Counted from the stretch's first letter, positions 43,069 to 51,646 are shown. The stretch: 64,000 nt of DNA from Bacillus sp. SD088 (GCF_017355205.1 NZ_JADIJK010000005.1:124001-188000); one strand, 5' to 3'. Made by a program: numbers and translations. The notes: generated by a model from the letters alone, not told the origin.

Positions 43069-43341
43069 TTACTTGAACAGTTTTTTAATCAACTTAAATA
43101 TATCAAACATAGTACGATTGTACACCTTATTGTAAGCATATTTTTTCGGATCTCGCACCCAACCATAACCCCGCGGCATTTTAATCCCGGCCCGATGGAC
43201 CACTTGTCTTTTAATGCTAGTACATGCGCTTACTCGCTTTTTCAGACTGGGTTTCCGCATCCCAATTTTAACCTTCATTTTCAACACATCCTTGCGATCT
43301 TCCCAAACATCATTCAACTTCAACGCATTATCCAAAGACAA
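43069..43341 (-). CDS. Small basic protein, unknown family
   Basis: Up to 90 residues from TTG 43341; an ATG at 43278 follows AAGGATG and may be the real start. The C-terminal 60 residues are highly basic (IGMRKPSLKKRVSACTSIKR, MPRGYGWVRDPKKYAYNKVY) and end FDIFKLIKKLFK. The open frame continues upstream of 43341 to a TAG, so the N-terminus may be lost. The shape suggests a nucleic-acid-binding phage or mobile-element protein. I do not recognise it. Confidence 0.5.
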   Translation of the reverse strand: MSLDNALKLNDVWEDRKDVLKMKVKIGMRKPSLKKRVSACTSIKRQVVHRAGIKMPRGYGWVRDPKKYAYNKVYNRTMFDIFKLIKKLFK

Positions 43342-43420
43342 TTTTTTTATTTCTATCTCCCCATTTTTTAACCTTGTAATTGTGCTACGAATTGGCTAAA
43401 ACAAAGCGGAGGTGACATGA

Positions 43421-43750
43421 ATGCCGAATTTAGGAGAGAAAACATTTAATTGTGAAAAAGAATTAACGCTCGCAGTGATTGGCGGGAAGTGGAAAATGTT
43501 AATTTTGTGGCATTTAGGCAGGGAAGGAACGAAACGATTCGGGGAATTAAAATCTCTTATGCCGGGAATTACTCAAAGAATGCTTGTCAATCAATTACGG
43601 GAACTGGAAGATCATTTAATCGTCCATCGAGAAGTTTATCCCGTCGTGCCGCCCAAAGTAGAGTATTCACTTACCGAGCACGGAGAAGAACTTTTACCAA
43701 TTATAGATGCGATGTATGAATGGGGTAAAGATTATATTGAGAATGTGTAG
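43421..43750 (+). CDS. HxlR-family regulator, YodB-like
   Basis: 109 residues. The HxlR fold is clear: [20 protein letters not shown] followed by ILWHLG, then [20 protein letters not shown] and the wing [20 protein letters not shown] single Cys at position 11 is placed like the redox-sensing Cys of B. subtilis YodB and HypR, which control quinone-stress genes. The start follows GCGGAGGTGACATGA. No adjacent plus-strand target exists; a MITE follows. Confidence 0.87.
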   Translation: MPNLGEKTFNCEKELTLAVIGGKWKMLILWHLGREGTKRFGELKSLMPGITQRMLVNQLRELEDHLIVHREVYPVVPPKVEYSLTEHGEELLPIIDAMYEWGKDYIENV

Positions 43751-43801
43751 AAAAGGAAACAGAGGATCAATCAACAGTGAAGTAGAAAAATATTTAGAGC
43801 A

Positions 43802-44023
43802 TGAGACAAAAGTGTTTTCACCAAAGAAAAAAACGAACTAGTATGGTGTATACACTCGCTCCGGAAATATACTCCGCTTTCCGCGGGCGAGTGGCAAGCC
43901 TTCTCAGGCTTCGCCTTCCGGGGGCTTGCCGAACTCTCACTTCCCGCAGGAGTCTGCGTATATTTCCTTCGCTAAGGTAATACATTGTTCGTCTTTGGAG
44001 CTTAACATTTTAGTTATGTCCCA
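43802..44023. repeat. Long copy of the dispersed MITE-like repeat
   Basis: 222 bp from TGAGACA to TGTCCCA. The outer parts match the element at 36799. The centre contains GCGGGCGAGTGGCAAGCC and its near complement GGCTTGCCGAACTCTCACTTCCCGC, forming a long GC-rich hairpin. No gene is inside. This kind of intergenic repeat is widespread in Bacillaceae genomes. Confidence 0.8.
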
Positions 44024-44228
44024 GCCTCTTAAAGTTTTTTAGATAGTGAGCGGAACTAACAAGTTATCCATAAAAAAAGACAATTCCCCAAAAAGTAAGA
44101 CTGAAAATAAAGGTTCTCTGACTTGCTCCATATTCATAATTGTCAAGTGAAGCCGCCCATGTTTTAAGCCTGATAGATCTTCCACTTCCCGCCGTCCTTC
44201 CTCAATCCTCAAGTAAATGGATGGCAGC

Positions 44229-44372
44229 CTACGCTCCTACTTCAAAAGCTTTGCCGAATGGGTTCAAACGAATTTGACGCGCCTTGCGATCAAATAAGGG
44301 TACACCCAACTCATCTTCCAATCGCCGAATCGTTTTGCTTAAAGCAGGCTGGGCGACGACAGAATCTTTTTT
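44229..44372 (-). pseudogene. LysR-family helix-turn-helix remnant
   Basis: On the minus strand the sequence reads DSVVAQPALSKTIRRLEDEL followed by GVPLFDRKARQIRLNPFGKA. This is the classic LysR N-terminal domain (AAxxLxxSQPALSxxIxxLE...LFxR). The beginning of the domain and the whole effector domain are missing. The stretch 44034-44228 holds nothing else I can support. Confidence 0.75.
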
Positions 44373-44448
44373 TTGAAAGAATATCCATTGACACCCAAAA
44401 GTGTACTAGGTATACTTTCGGTATTAAAATAGTTAAAGGGGTGTTTAG

Positions 44449-44811
44449 GTGTACAAACCTGGATTCACGCTATGGTACAATGTTAGTAATGTTGAGCGTA
44501 CATTGAAGTTTTACACGGAGCAGTTAGGTTTTGAAATAGATTCCTATGACAAAGAAAATGGGATGGGAAGTGTCCATACGAATACGAAAGATTGTTTTAT
44601 TGGATTTTCAGAAGCTGAGCAAGTTGTCCCTTCCACAGCAGCAGCGGTTATTGAAGTAGAAGACATTGAGATTGCAGTCAAAGAACTAAAGGCAAAAGGA
44701 ATCACGTTTAATGGGGGAATATCCACTATTCCGGAGTATGCTAAGCTGATTACGTTCAAAGACCCAGACGGACACGACTTGGAGTTATCTCAAACATTGA
44801 TGGTGTCGTAA
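44449..44811 (+). CDS. VOC (glyoxalase-fold) protein
   Basis: 120 residues from GTG 44449, about 7 bases after AAAGGGGTG. It reads YKPGFTLWYNVSNVERTLKF and then YTEQLGF (first beta-alpha unit), VIEVEDIEIAVKELKAKGI (second) and ITFKDPDGHDLELSQ with the terminal metal Glu. The usual first metal His is replaced by Thr or Leu, so metal binding may be altered. VOC proteins of this size often bind or modify antibiotics or thiol adducts. Its TAA overlaps the ATG of the next regulator by one base. Confidence 0.82.
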   Translation: MYKPGFTLWYNVSNVERTLKFYTEQLGFEIDSYDKENGMGSVHTNTKDCFIGFSEAEQVVPSTAAAVIEVEDIEIAVKELKAKGITFNGGISTIPEYAKLITFKDPDGHDLELSQTLMVS

Positions 44812-45374
44812 TGAATCAAGTTGTTCAGATCGTACACATCACGAAAGAACTTTCTGGAAGGTGGACTATCCCTATCCTATTATCACTTGAGAAATCGGGT
44901 GGACGATTTACACCGTTAAAAAACGAATTGCAAATTGCGCCGTCTAGGCTGAGTGATAATTTGAAAGCGATGGCAGAATCAGGGCTTGTCCAACACTTAT
45001 CTCCATTTGAGCGAAATCATCCATTACTACCGGAATATCAACTCACCGAAAAAGGGCATTTCATGAAAGAAGCTGCTCTTGTGCTTTCAAGCTCTGAACA
45101 ACAGTTGAATCACGGCTTTCTTGCTGCTAAAGCATGGAATTGGCCAGTGTTAATCGCTCTTTACCATCACTATCATGAATTTAATTCTATCTGTCAGCTA
45201 TTGCAAACGGCTACTCCGCGTATAATTTCTACACGGCTCAGTCAACTGTATGAAGGGGACTTAGTGCAGAAAATATTAGTGACAGATCCAAAACCGAAAT
45301 ATACATATGCATTGAGTACGAACACTGAGCCGATTATTCGAGTGGCAAATCATAATTTGTCATCACTAATGTAG
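44811..45374 (+). CDS. Tandem HxlR-domain regulator
   Basis: 187 residues with two winged-helix halves. The first (5-90) reads VHITKELSGRWTIPILLSLE followed by LKNELQIAPSRLSDNLKAMAESGLV. The second (100-175) has AAKAWNWPVLIALYHHYHEF and TPRIISTRLSQLYEGDLVQK. HxlR proteins normally act as dimers of one domain, so this looks like an internal duplication giving a covalent dimer. It is translationally coupled (TAATG) with the VOC gene and probably regulates it. Confidence 0.78.
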   Translation: MNQVVQIVHITKELSGRWTIPILLSLEKSGGRFTPLKNELQIAPSRLSDNLKAMAESGLVQHLSPFERNHPLLPEYQLTEKGHFMKEAALVLSSSEQQLNHGFLAAKAWNWPVLIALYHHYHEFNSICQLLQTATPRIISTRLSQLYEGDLVQKILVTDPKPKYTYALSTNTEPIIRVANHNLSSLM

Positions 45375-45463
45375 CAGTCGTGTTCTCTATTAGAAAATAT
45401 GGCTTTCACTCCTTGGAAGTAAATCCCTTATTGGGACTAATTAAGAATAGAGTCATACCATTT

Positions 45464-45489
45464 CCCCTTGGACATTTTTATCTAAGGGG
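45464..45489. terminator. Hairpin between convergent genes
   Basis: CCCCTTGGA (45464-45472) pairs with TCTAAGGGG (45481-45489) with one mismatch and is followed by GTTTG. It lies between the convergent HxlR and MerR genes. Confidence 0.5.
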
Positions 45490-45569
45490 GTTTGTCATCT
45501 ATAATTTAAACCTGGCTAATGAATTGAAGAAAAGGGGATTTCAACAATATGATTTTTATAGAAGGTCAT

Positions 45570-46304
45570 CTATTTTTTTAAGTTGTTATATGCAGCCATA
45601 CACCGTTCTACAAACTCTAGCACATCTTCCGAAATCGGATATAGCCCTGTTTCTTCAGCAGGCAGTTTTCTGACTTCCCAGAACTCATCTATTAACTTTG
45701 TATCTCCTTGAAAAGTATCATTTGATAATTCTATTAACGCAGAAGCAATCTGCATACCTTCTTCTGATTCAGCTTTAATATTATGTTTTATACACCATTC
45801 AATTCGTCGCAGCAAGGAAATATATTGCTGTGTTGTCTCATCACTGTTACTAAGATTTGGAATCGTATTTTCTAAGAACATCTTTTCATCATCTTGAAAA
45901 TAGTCTACCCATTTTTTAGTGTTGTCTTGTGAATTTTGAACAAGTGTGGAGACTCGTTCCCAAGATAGAGATTCTTCTAGATCAAGCATATTAATTAATG
46001 AGGTCGTATTAGCAATATTTGTTTGAAGCTCTGCGAGTTGTTCCTGTAGATAATTATAGTGTGAAATTAGGATTTGTTTATAAGATAGTCTATCTAAGAT
46101 ATCGCGAATATTTTCCAATGGAAGTGAAAGAGATTTTAAAATGATAATTTTCTCTAATCTAAACAAGTCATTTTCTGAATAGAGTCGTCTTCCATTAGCA
46201 TCTTTATAACTTGGGGTGAGAAGGTTAATTTGATCATAATAGCGAAGTGTACGAACGGATATATTTCGCTGTTTAGATACCTCCCCAGTAGTCCATTGTT
46301 TCAT
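45570..46304 (-). CDS. MerR-family regulator with a TipAS-like effector domain
   Basis: 244 residues. The MerR N-terminus is complete: WTTGEVSKQRNISVRTLRYY, then DQINLLTPSYKDANGRRLYS and a dimerising coiled coil about 75-110. The C-terminal 120 residues (VDYFQDDEKMFLENTIPNLS and following helices) resemble the TipAS/antibiotic-recognition domain. Such regulators bind drugs or peptides and twist a 19-bp promoter spacer. Exactly such a promoter lies between this gene and the divergent CPBP gene. Confidence 0.87.
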   Translation of the reverse strand: MKQWTTGEVSKQRNISVRTLRYYDQINLLTPSYKDANGRRLYSENDLFRLEKIIILKSLSLPLENIRDILDRLSYKQILISHYNYLQEQLAELQTNIANTTSLINMLDLEESLSWERVSTLVQNSQDNTKKWVDYFQDDEKMFLENTIPNLSNSDETTQQYISLLRRIEWCIKHNIKAESEEGMQIASALIELSNDTFQGDTKLIDEFWEVRKLPAEETGLYPISEDVLEFVERCMAAYNNLKK

Positions 46305-46327
46305 TTCATTCCCTCCTCTAAAAAAAC

Positions 46328-46358
46328 TTGCAGGTGACGTTACGTAACCAACTATAGT
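46328..46358 (+). promoter_or_regulatory. MerR-type promoter with a 19-bp spacer
   Basis: TTGCAG (46328-46333) and TATAGT (46353-46358) are separated by 19 bp, the over-long spacing that MerR activators correct. The spacer holds the dyad GGTGACGTTACGTAACC. It drives the CPBP gene and faces the merR start. Confidence 0.82.
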
Positions 46359-46390
46359 GGAATTATATCATAGAGAAAGAGGGATAAAGC

Positions 46391-47086
46391 ATGGAGAAGA
46401 ATTGGAAAGAGAGAGACTGTTGGGGTTTGAAAGAATTTATTTGGTTAATGTTACTTGAATTTGTAATTGTAATTGGATGTATTAAGTTTGTTGTACAGCC
46501 CATTTATTCTAATTGGTTTGACGATGAGCTGTATGCTGGAACATTAATGGGGTTAACCATAGCAATGATTCTAATTCTCGGTGTTTATTTTATTGCATTA
46601 CGTCCCAAAAAGCTTTCTTGGAGTAAAGTTGGGTTAAAAAGATTTGCCGTGAAGGATTGGAAAATCATTATTTTGCTTTCTGCTACTCTAATGGCGGGGG
46701 CCATCATCTTCGTAGTGCTTACTAGTTTTATCGGAAACTCATGGGAGAACAGTAAAACAGATGCCATGCAGAAAAACGTAACTTTCTTTACTGTTTTCAT
46801 TGGCTTTATCTCTGCGGCAGTTATTTCACCAATATATGAAGAGATTTTTTATCGAGGCTTTCTGTATCGTTGGTTACGTACACGTTTAGGGTTTATTGGA
46901 GGTATTTTGCTTAGTTCACTCATCTTTACGGTGATTCATATCCCCACATATAATGTCATGCCAGTAAACTTCTTTAGCGGTATTATTTTTGCCTTAGCCT
47001 ATGAACGAACTAATTCGATCTGGCCAGCAATTATTATTCATGGGGGAACGAATGGAATCATGGTCTTGTTGACAGTCTTAGGATGA
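46391..47086 (+). CDS. CPBP-family intramembrane metalloprotease
   Basis: 231 residues with about eight hydrophobic segments. The Abi/CPBP motifs are visible: PIYEEIFYRGFLYRWL (EExxxR), SLIFTVIHIPTYN (FxxxH) and IWPAIIIHGGTNG (HxxxN-like third motif). Family members are Rce1-like proteases; in Bacilli they occur with bacteriocin immunity and peptide processing. It is divergent from a TipAS-like MerR gene through a MerR-type promoter, so expression is likely drug- or peptide-induced. Start site AGAGGGATAAAGC. Confidence 0.87.
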   Translation: MEKNWKERDCWGLKEFIWLMLLEFVIVIGCIKFVVQPIYSNWFDDELYAGTLMGLTIAMILILGVYFIALRPKKLSWSKVGLKRFAVKDWKIIILLSATLMAGAIIFVVLTSFIGNSWENSKTDAMQKNVTFFTVFIGFISAAVISPIYEEIFYRGFLYRWLRTRLGFIGGILLSSLIFTVIHIPTYNVMPVNFFSGIIFALAYERTNSIWPAIIIHGGTNGIMVLLTVLG

Positions 47087-47294
47087 AGAAAGGTGTATGA
47101 ATAGTTAAACAAAGTGTCGGGGATCAATAACGTTATATTTATCGCTATTAAAATTTAGTTGACTTATTTACACTATATGAGCATTGTATTAGATAGAAAT
47201 TTTTTGACCCTGACGCTACGTTATAGATTATAATATTGCATACTTAGTTGGAACATGGGAGGAAAGGACATGCCAATCTATTTATCATGAATTC

Positions 47295-47672
47295 ATGGAT
47301 TTAGAGTTCTCTAATCCTGGGTACGGTCGGGTTCATTTCCTTACCGTTGCTTGCTATATGATTCAACATCATGGTTATAGTGATGAGGCACTTGCATGGG
47401 TGGAATCGAAATTAAGTGCTTATTTTATGCATAACCTCAATGGACCAGAGATCCGCAAATTAGCTGCAAAAGATACTGATGCGAGTATACGGAAATGGGA
47501 GGTCAAAAGGCCGAAGGATGCGCCGCTGTTACCGAAAGTGTCTTGGTCTATGACGATCGCAGATGTGGACCAACAAATGTACGATTCTGAAAGTTATGGT
47601 GAGTTAATTACGGAGTGGGGGCGAAGAACATGGAAAGAGATGTCCCCTTTGCTCCAAGGTAAAGATTCTTGA
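47295..47672 (+). CDS. DUF5946-like protein with damaged N-terminus
   Basis: 125 residues from ATG 47295. The family core YGRVHFLTVACYMIQHHGYS is clear. Upstream in the same frame the sequence continues TCQSIYHEFM, which fits the Cys-containing N-terminus of DUF5946, but no start codon lies there. A good GGAGGAAAGGAC site and ATG at 47270 are in another frame that stops after six codons. A one-base change has therefore probably broken the start. The function of the family is unknown. The stop codon touches the first unit of the 51-bp array. Confidence 0.6.
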   Translation: MDLEFSNPGYGRVHFLTVACYMIQHHGYSDEALAWVESKLSAYFMHNLNGPEIRKLAAKDTDASIRKWEVKRPKDAPLLPKVSWSMTIADVDQQMYDSESYGELITEWGRRTWKEMSPLLQGKDS

Positions 47673-48180
47673 ACCGATTTTCTGCTTTTTTGCTTGATTT
47701 TAGGTGCATAGAACCTCCTATGAACTGATTTTCTGCTTTTTTGCTTGATTTTAGGTGCATAGAACCTCCTATGAATCGATTTTCTGCTTTTTTGCTTGAT
47801 TTTAGGTGCATAGAACCTCCTATGAACTGATTTTCTGCTTTTTTGCTTGATTTTAGGTGCATAGAACCTCCTATGAATCGATTTTCTGCTTTTTGGCTTG
47901 ATTTTAGGTGCATAGAACCTCCTATGAACCGATTTCCTGCTTTTTGGCTTGATTTTAGGTGCATAGAACCTCCTATGAACTGATTTTCTGCTTTTTTGCT
48001 TGATTTTAGGTGCATAGAACCTCCTATGAACTGATTTTCTGCTTTTTTGCTTGATTTTAGGTGCATAGAACCTCCTATGAACCATTTTTCCGATTTTTGA
48101 CTTAATTTTAGGTGCATAGAACCCTCTACGCACACTTTTTCTACCTTTTAATTTAATTTTAGGTGCATAGAATCTTTTCA
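47671..48180. repeat. Ten-unit 51-bp tandem array
   Basis: Ten units of exactly 51 bp occupy 510 bp with no spacer. Units 1-8 are almost identical and units 9-10 are degenerate. On the minus strand each unit contains ATAGGAGGTTCTATG, a near-ideal ribosome site followed by ATG. Since 51 is a multiple of three, two minus-strand frames stay open: one repeats HRRFYAPKIKQKSRKSV (47594-48199) and the other MHLKSSKKAENQFIGGS (47608-48135). Whether it is translated, a structural DNA repeat, or a neutral minisatellite is unknown. Confidence 0.9.
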
Positions 48181-48210
48181 GGAATTCTTTTCTCCACAAT
48201 AAGCCATTCT

Positions 48211-48281
48211 AAATAGCCTGTACGAATACAAATTAATCAGCATTTTATAAATAAAGGAGACGATAAATAATGGTCAAAGTA
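48211..48281 (+). repeat. 71-bp exact duplicate, right copy
   Basis: Identical to 41498-41568, including AAAGGAGACGATAAATA and ATGGTCAAAGTA of the lysin gene. After that the sequence diverges and stops, so this copy is a lysin 5-prime fragment without function. Confidence 0.9.
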
Positions 48282-48428
48282 ACAATAATGGAGAATTAGT
48301 AGGATACTCTCGATTGAATTGTAATCAGACTGAAATCTGACGGTGTATTTTTATCTAGATGCCTGCCTGTATATAATATATTCCGATATAATTAGAATAT
48401 TTAAAATAATATGGAGGGAGGGGATGAT

Positions 48429-49023
48429 TTGAAGAAAAGATTAGGATGCTTACATGCACATTATTCAAATATTGAATATATAGACACCTCACTTTCCTCA
48501 TATGATATTGAATTAATCCATTTTGTTGATCCTGCGCTAATGTATCAAATTACATCAAATGAAAATTTCACAGGAGAAGAGGCCAAAAATAAAGTTAAAG
48601 AGCAGATGAAATGGATTGCTCGTTGCAATGTAGATGTCATTCTAATTACTTGAACAAACTATATTGCGCTTTTACAGGAAGAGGATTCTACATATCAATA
48701 CCAATTATAGAAGTGGATAAACCGTATTTTGAATATATCTGTCATATCCAGCAGCCGCAAATCATTCTATTTACAAACCCTGCAACTGTTAAAGGGACAA
48801 TGGAGCGGCTTCGTCAATATGCGGATATGCATCAAAAATTATTAGATATAGAAGTAATGGTGATTAACGATGTTTTTGAATTGCTAATGAGGAACCAAAA
48901 AAAGCTTATAATCAAGTAATCTTAGATTTTTTGCAAAATATCCTTGCAAAAGATAAGGTTATTTCAGTTGCTCAATTATCGATGGTAGATGCTGTCAGAG
49001 AAGCTGAGGCAGCTCCTATGTGA
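48429..49023 (+). pseudogene. Frameshifted Asp/Glu-racemase-like gene
   Basis: TTG 48429 follows GGAGGGAGGGGATGA and starts LKKRLGCLHAHYSNIEYIDT. The frame stops at 48653 after NVDVILIT. The match continues in other frames as CHIQQPQIILFTNPATVKGT (to 48919) and QVILDFLQNILAKDKVISVA (to 49023). These pieces make up one protein of about 200 residues, so at least two frameshifts are present. Patterns such as CNVDVILITCTNY and SVAQLSMVDA fit the aspartate/glutamate racemase-like superfamily. It is clearly inactive. Confidence 0.7.
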
Positions 49024-49174
49024 AAAATTACCTCTTTTGGATCATTATATCCACAATTTGCATTCCCAGCCTTTAAATCGACTAGTTAAGTTCATTACAA
49101 TTGTAACTACTACTGCTAATGAATTCTTGCAATAATAAAACCATCAAAGAAATTCATTGAGGAGGCTATCGTAC

Positions 49175-50122
49175 ATGATAATTGCGAATATGAATGACAT
49201 TGTAAAGAGGTATGGCTCTTTTCGAGCCTTGGATCATGTCGACCTTAAGATAGAAGAAGGTGAAATCCTTGGATTGCTCGGGCCGAATGGGGCAGGTAAG
49301 ACAACGTTGATTCATTCATTGTCAGGACTGATTAAGGTAGACTCTGGTAATATTTCGTTGTTTGGAAAAAGACTGGATGAAAATATTATGGAGATCAAAC
49401 GGCAAATTGGATTAGTCACACAGGAGATTACGATATTTGAAGATTTAACAGCTCGTGAAAACCTGGAATTCTTTGGTGGAATCTATGGTTTAAGGGGTGC
49501 AGAACTTAAGCAACGGGTAGATGAAACACTTACCTTTGTTGGTTTGACCGATAGAGCAAAAAGCTTGCCAACTAAGTTTTCGGGGGGAATGAAGCGGCGC
49601 TTAAACATTGCATGTGCACTTGTTCATAGGCCGAACCTGTTAATTATGGATGAACCAACCGTAGGAATCGATCCACAATCGAGGAATTATATTCTGGAAT
49701 CGGTGCGCAAGCTGCAAAAACAAGGAACAACCATTTTGTACACGACACATTATATGGAAGAGGTCCAATCGCTTGCTTCTAAAGTAGCTATCATGGATCA
49801 AGGCCATGTTATTGCGGAAGGAACATTAGATGAGTTGATTGAAAACATTCAGCATGAAGAGATAATTAATTTGGAAGTAATTGAGGAACCAACCAATGAG
49901 TTACTGGACGACCTGCGAAACCTAGGTGGAGTGAAAAAAGTCATGCAAGACAGAAAGAAAATTCAGATCATATCCAGTGGTGGTGCGGAAAATGTGGATA
50001 ACGTGCTTGCTGTGGTTAAAAAAGCAGGAGGAGTTCGGTCCATTACAGCGGAGAAACCAACGTTAGAAGATGTATTCCTCACTTTGACAGGGAAGACACT
50101 GCGCGATGGAGAGGAGGCATAA
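49175..50122 (+). CDS. lnrL: LnrL-like ABC exporter ATP-binding protein
   Basis: 315 residues from ATG 49175, nine bases after GGAGG. Walker A is GPNGAGKTT, signature KFSGGMKRRLN, Walker B LLIMDEPTVG and TTHYMEE the switch region. A C-terminal regulatory domain of about 90 residues follows (EEIINLEVIEEPTNELLDDL). Two permeases and a NarL-type two-component system follow, the same gene content as B. subtilis lnrJKLMN (yfiJKLMN), which exports linearmycin and other polyenes. The order here is L-M-N-J-K. The symbol rests on context. Confidence 0.82.
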   Translation: MIIANMNDIVKRYGSFRALDHVDLKIEEGEILGLLGPNGAGKTTLIHSLSGLIKVDSGNISLFGKRLDENIMEIKRQIGLVTQEITIFEDLTARENLEFFGGIYGLRGAELKQRVDETLTFVGLTDRAKSLPTKFSGGMKRRLNIACALVHRPNLLIMDEPTVGIDPQSRNYILESVRKLQKQGTTILYTTHYMEEVQSLASKVAIMDQGHVIAEGTLDELIENIQHEEIINLEVIEEPTNELLDDLRNLGGVKKVMQDRKKIQIISSGGAENVDNVLAVVKKAGGVRSITAEKPTLEDVFLTLTGKTLRDGEEA

Positions 50123-50123
50123 C

Positions 50124-50861
50124 ATGTTGCTCAGATCTGTTTACTTTGCGTTGCGAAGAATGCTCCGCGGTTATATGGGCTACGTCATTTTAATCCTGCT
50201 TCCTTTAGCAATTATAACGGTGAACGGCTTTGCAATCGGGGATGAATTTGTTGATGAACATGGCCGATCAGGAATGGAGATGATTGCAGGCGCAATCATT
50301 ATCGGCTTTCAACTTGTTGGAGGGTTTTATACGATGGAAACAGTAAAATCTGATCTGTTTTCGGAAAATAGGTGGCGTTTGCTTTCCTTGCCTTATCCAA
50401 TATATATCCATACTTTTTCCATATTGATAAGCAGTGTCTTGTTTAATATCCTGAATGGAACGATTATGGTGTTGTTTACACACTGGGTATTTGCTGTGAA
50501 TTGGGGAAATATGGCTTGGGTGATTCTTGTCTTGACGCTTGTTTCTTTTGTTTCGCAACTCGTGTTCTTGTTAGCTGTTATGGCAATAAAGAAATATAAA
50601 ATGGCAGAATTAATTGGATACGCATATCTTTTTCTCTTCATGCTCCTATCAGGTTATTTATTCATTCCAATCCCTGAAATAGCGCTCTTTGATTGGGTTA
50701 ATCGCTATATCAATCCGCTGACACTTGGTGAGACGGCGATCATCTATAACATGATAGGGGCGGGAATGAGTGATGCATATTTGAGTATGGGAATGCTGCT
50801 TTTGCTGTCTGTTGTATTAGCGGTGCTTGTGGTGCTAATTGGAAGGAGACGGCTTGCATGA
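50124..50861 (+). CDS. lnrM: LnrM-like ABC-2 permease
   Basis: 245 residues from ATG 50124 after AGAGGAGGCATAAC. Six hydrophobic helices are visible (about 16-36, 54-72, 98-120, 130-152, 162-184 and 215-238). ETVKSDLFSENRWRLLSLPY after the second helix matches the linker of YfiM-like permeases. The stop overlaps the next gene by four bases, so the two permease subunits are co-translated and probably form a heterodimer. Confidence 0.8.
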   Translation: MLLRSVYFALRRMLRGYMGYVILILLPLAIITVNGFAIGDEFVDEHGRSGMEMIAGAIIIGFQLVGGFYTMETVKSDLFSENRWRLLSLPYPIYIHTFSILISSVLFNILNGTIMVLFTHWVFAVNWGNMAWVILVLTLVSFVSQLVFLLAVMAIKKYKMAELIGYAYLFLFMLLSGYLFIPIPEIALFDWVNRYINPLTLGETAIIYNMIGAGMSDAYLSMGMLLLLSVVLAVLVVLIGRRRLA

Positions 50862-51541
50862 CCATCTTCCTTTTTACAATCAAGCGTTGTTTTAGAAATA
50901 AGATGAATATCATATTACTGTGTGTGTTACCTGTTATCGTCATCTTAATGCCTGATGAAGAGTGGACGCTATTACCTTTAGGTTTTCAACTGTATGGAGT
51001 TGTATTGTTTTTTGCAGCTGCTAGGCTTGTCAGTATCATAATGGATGATCGAACTAAAGGGGTTTTGATGAGGATTGGAGTTGCCCCTGTCACGCATTTA
51101 CAGTATCTTTGGCAAAACTTGCTGGCTTATTCACTTATTCTAATTGTACAGATCATACTTGTGATTGTTGGCGGCCTTTTATATGGGCATGATTTAGTTC
51201 ATCCACTTTTACTTTTTGTGGTATATGCGTTATTTGCAATGACAGCAATTGGATTTTCGCTTGCCTGGTTTTCGCTATTCAGACATAAGGAGACAGCTTT
51301 TGTGATTCTGATGAGTTTCATTATGCTGATGTCGATGGGCGGAGGAATGTTATGGTCATTAGAGATGATGCCTGAATTGATGCAGCGCCTTGCGATGTTG
51401 CTCCCTACCTACTGGTTGGTGGAATCGATGACGATTGTGGCAAGTCAAGCAAATAAAACTGAACTGCTGGTTCCGTTAATCATCCTGCTTCTGTTTACCG
51501 TGACTTTCCTTGTAATTGGTAGCAAACGACGTCTCTCATAG
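50858..51541 (+). CDS. lnrN: LnrN-like ABC-2 permease
   Basis: 227 residues, starting inside the LnrM stop (ATGA-type overlap) after GGAAGGAGACGGCTTGC. It has six hydrophobic helices and MDDRTKGVLMRIGVAPVTHL in the conserved linker, and MLLPTYWLVESMTIVASQ before the last helix, as in other LnrN/YfiN proteins. It completes the exporter. The kinase gene that should follow is pushed away by the small mobile element at 51647. Confidence 0.82.
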   Translation: MTIFLFTIKRCFRNKMNIILLCVLPVIVILMPDEEWTLLPLGFQLYGVVLFFAAARLVSIIMDDRTKGVLMRIGVAPVTHLQYLWQNLLAYSLILIVQIILVIVGGLLYGHDLVHPLLLFVVYALFAMTAIGFSLAWFSLFRHKETAFVILMSFIMLMSMGGGMLWSLEMMPELMQRLAMLLPTYWLVESMTIVASQANKTELLVPLIILLLFTVTFLVIGSKRRLS

Positions 51542-51646
51542 GACACAACAAGACTCATTATTAAGTTTGATGAGCTTTCTTATCATAGATAGTTTCCTTA
51601 CCCTTTTTCACATGATAAACTGAATAAAATATGAATAGAGATTTAT

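Noticed and set aside
45380-45673. 97-residue open frame after the tandem HxlR gene
   Set aside because: It has no ribosome site, overlaps the end of the MerR gene on the other strand, contains the terminator-like hairpin at 45464 and shows no recognisable family.
47671-48180. CRISPR array
   Set aside because: The units follow one another without unique spacers, and no cas gene is present.
47594-48199. A 201-residue minus-strand protein gene spanning the 51-bp array
   Set aside because: Openness is explained by the unit length being a multiple of three; a second frame is equally open. It is reported as a repeat and a finding rather than as a gene.
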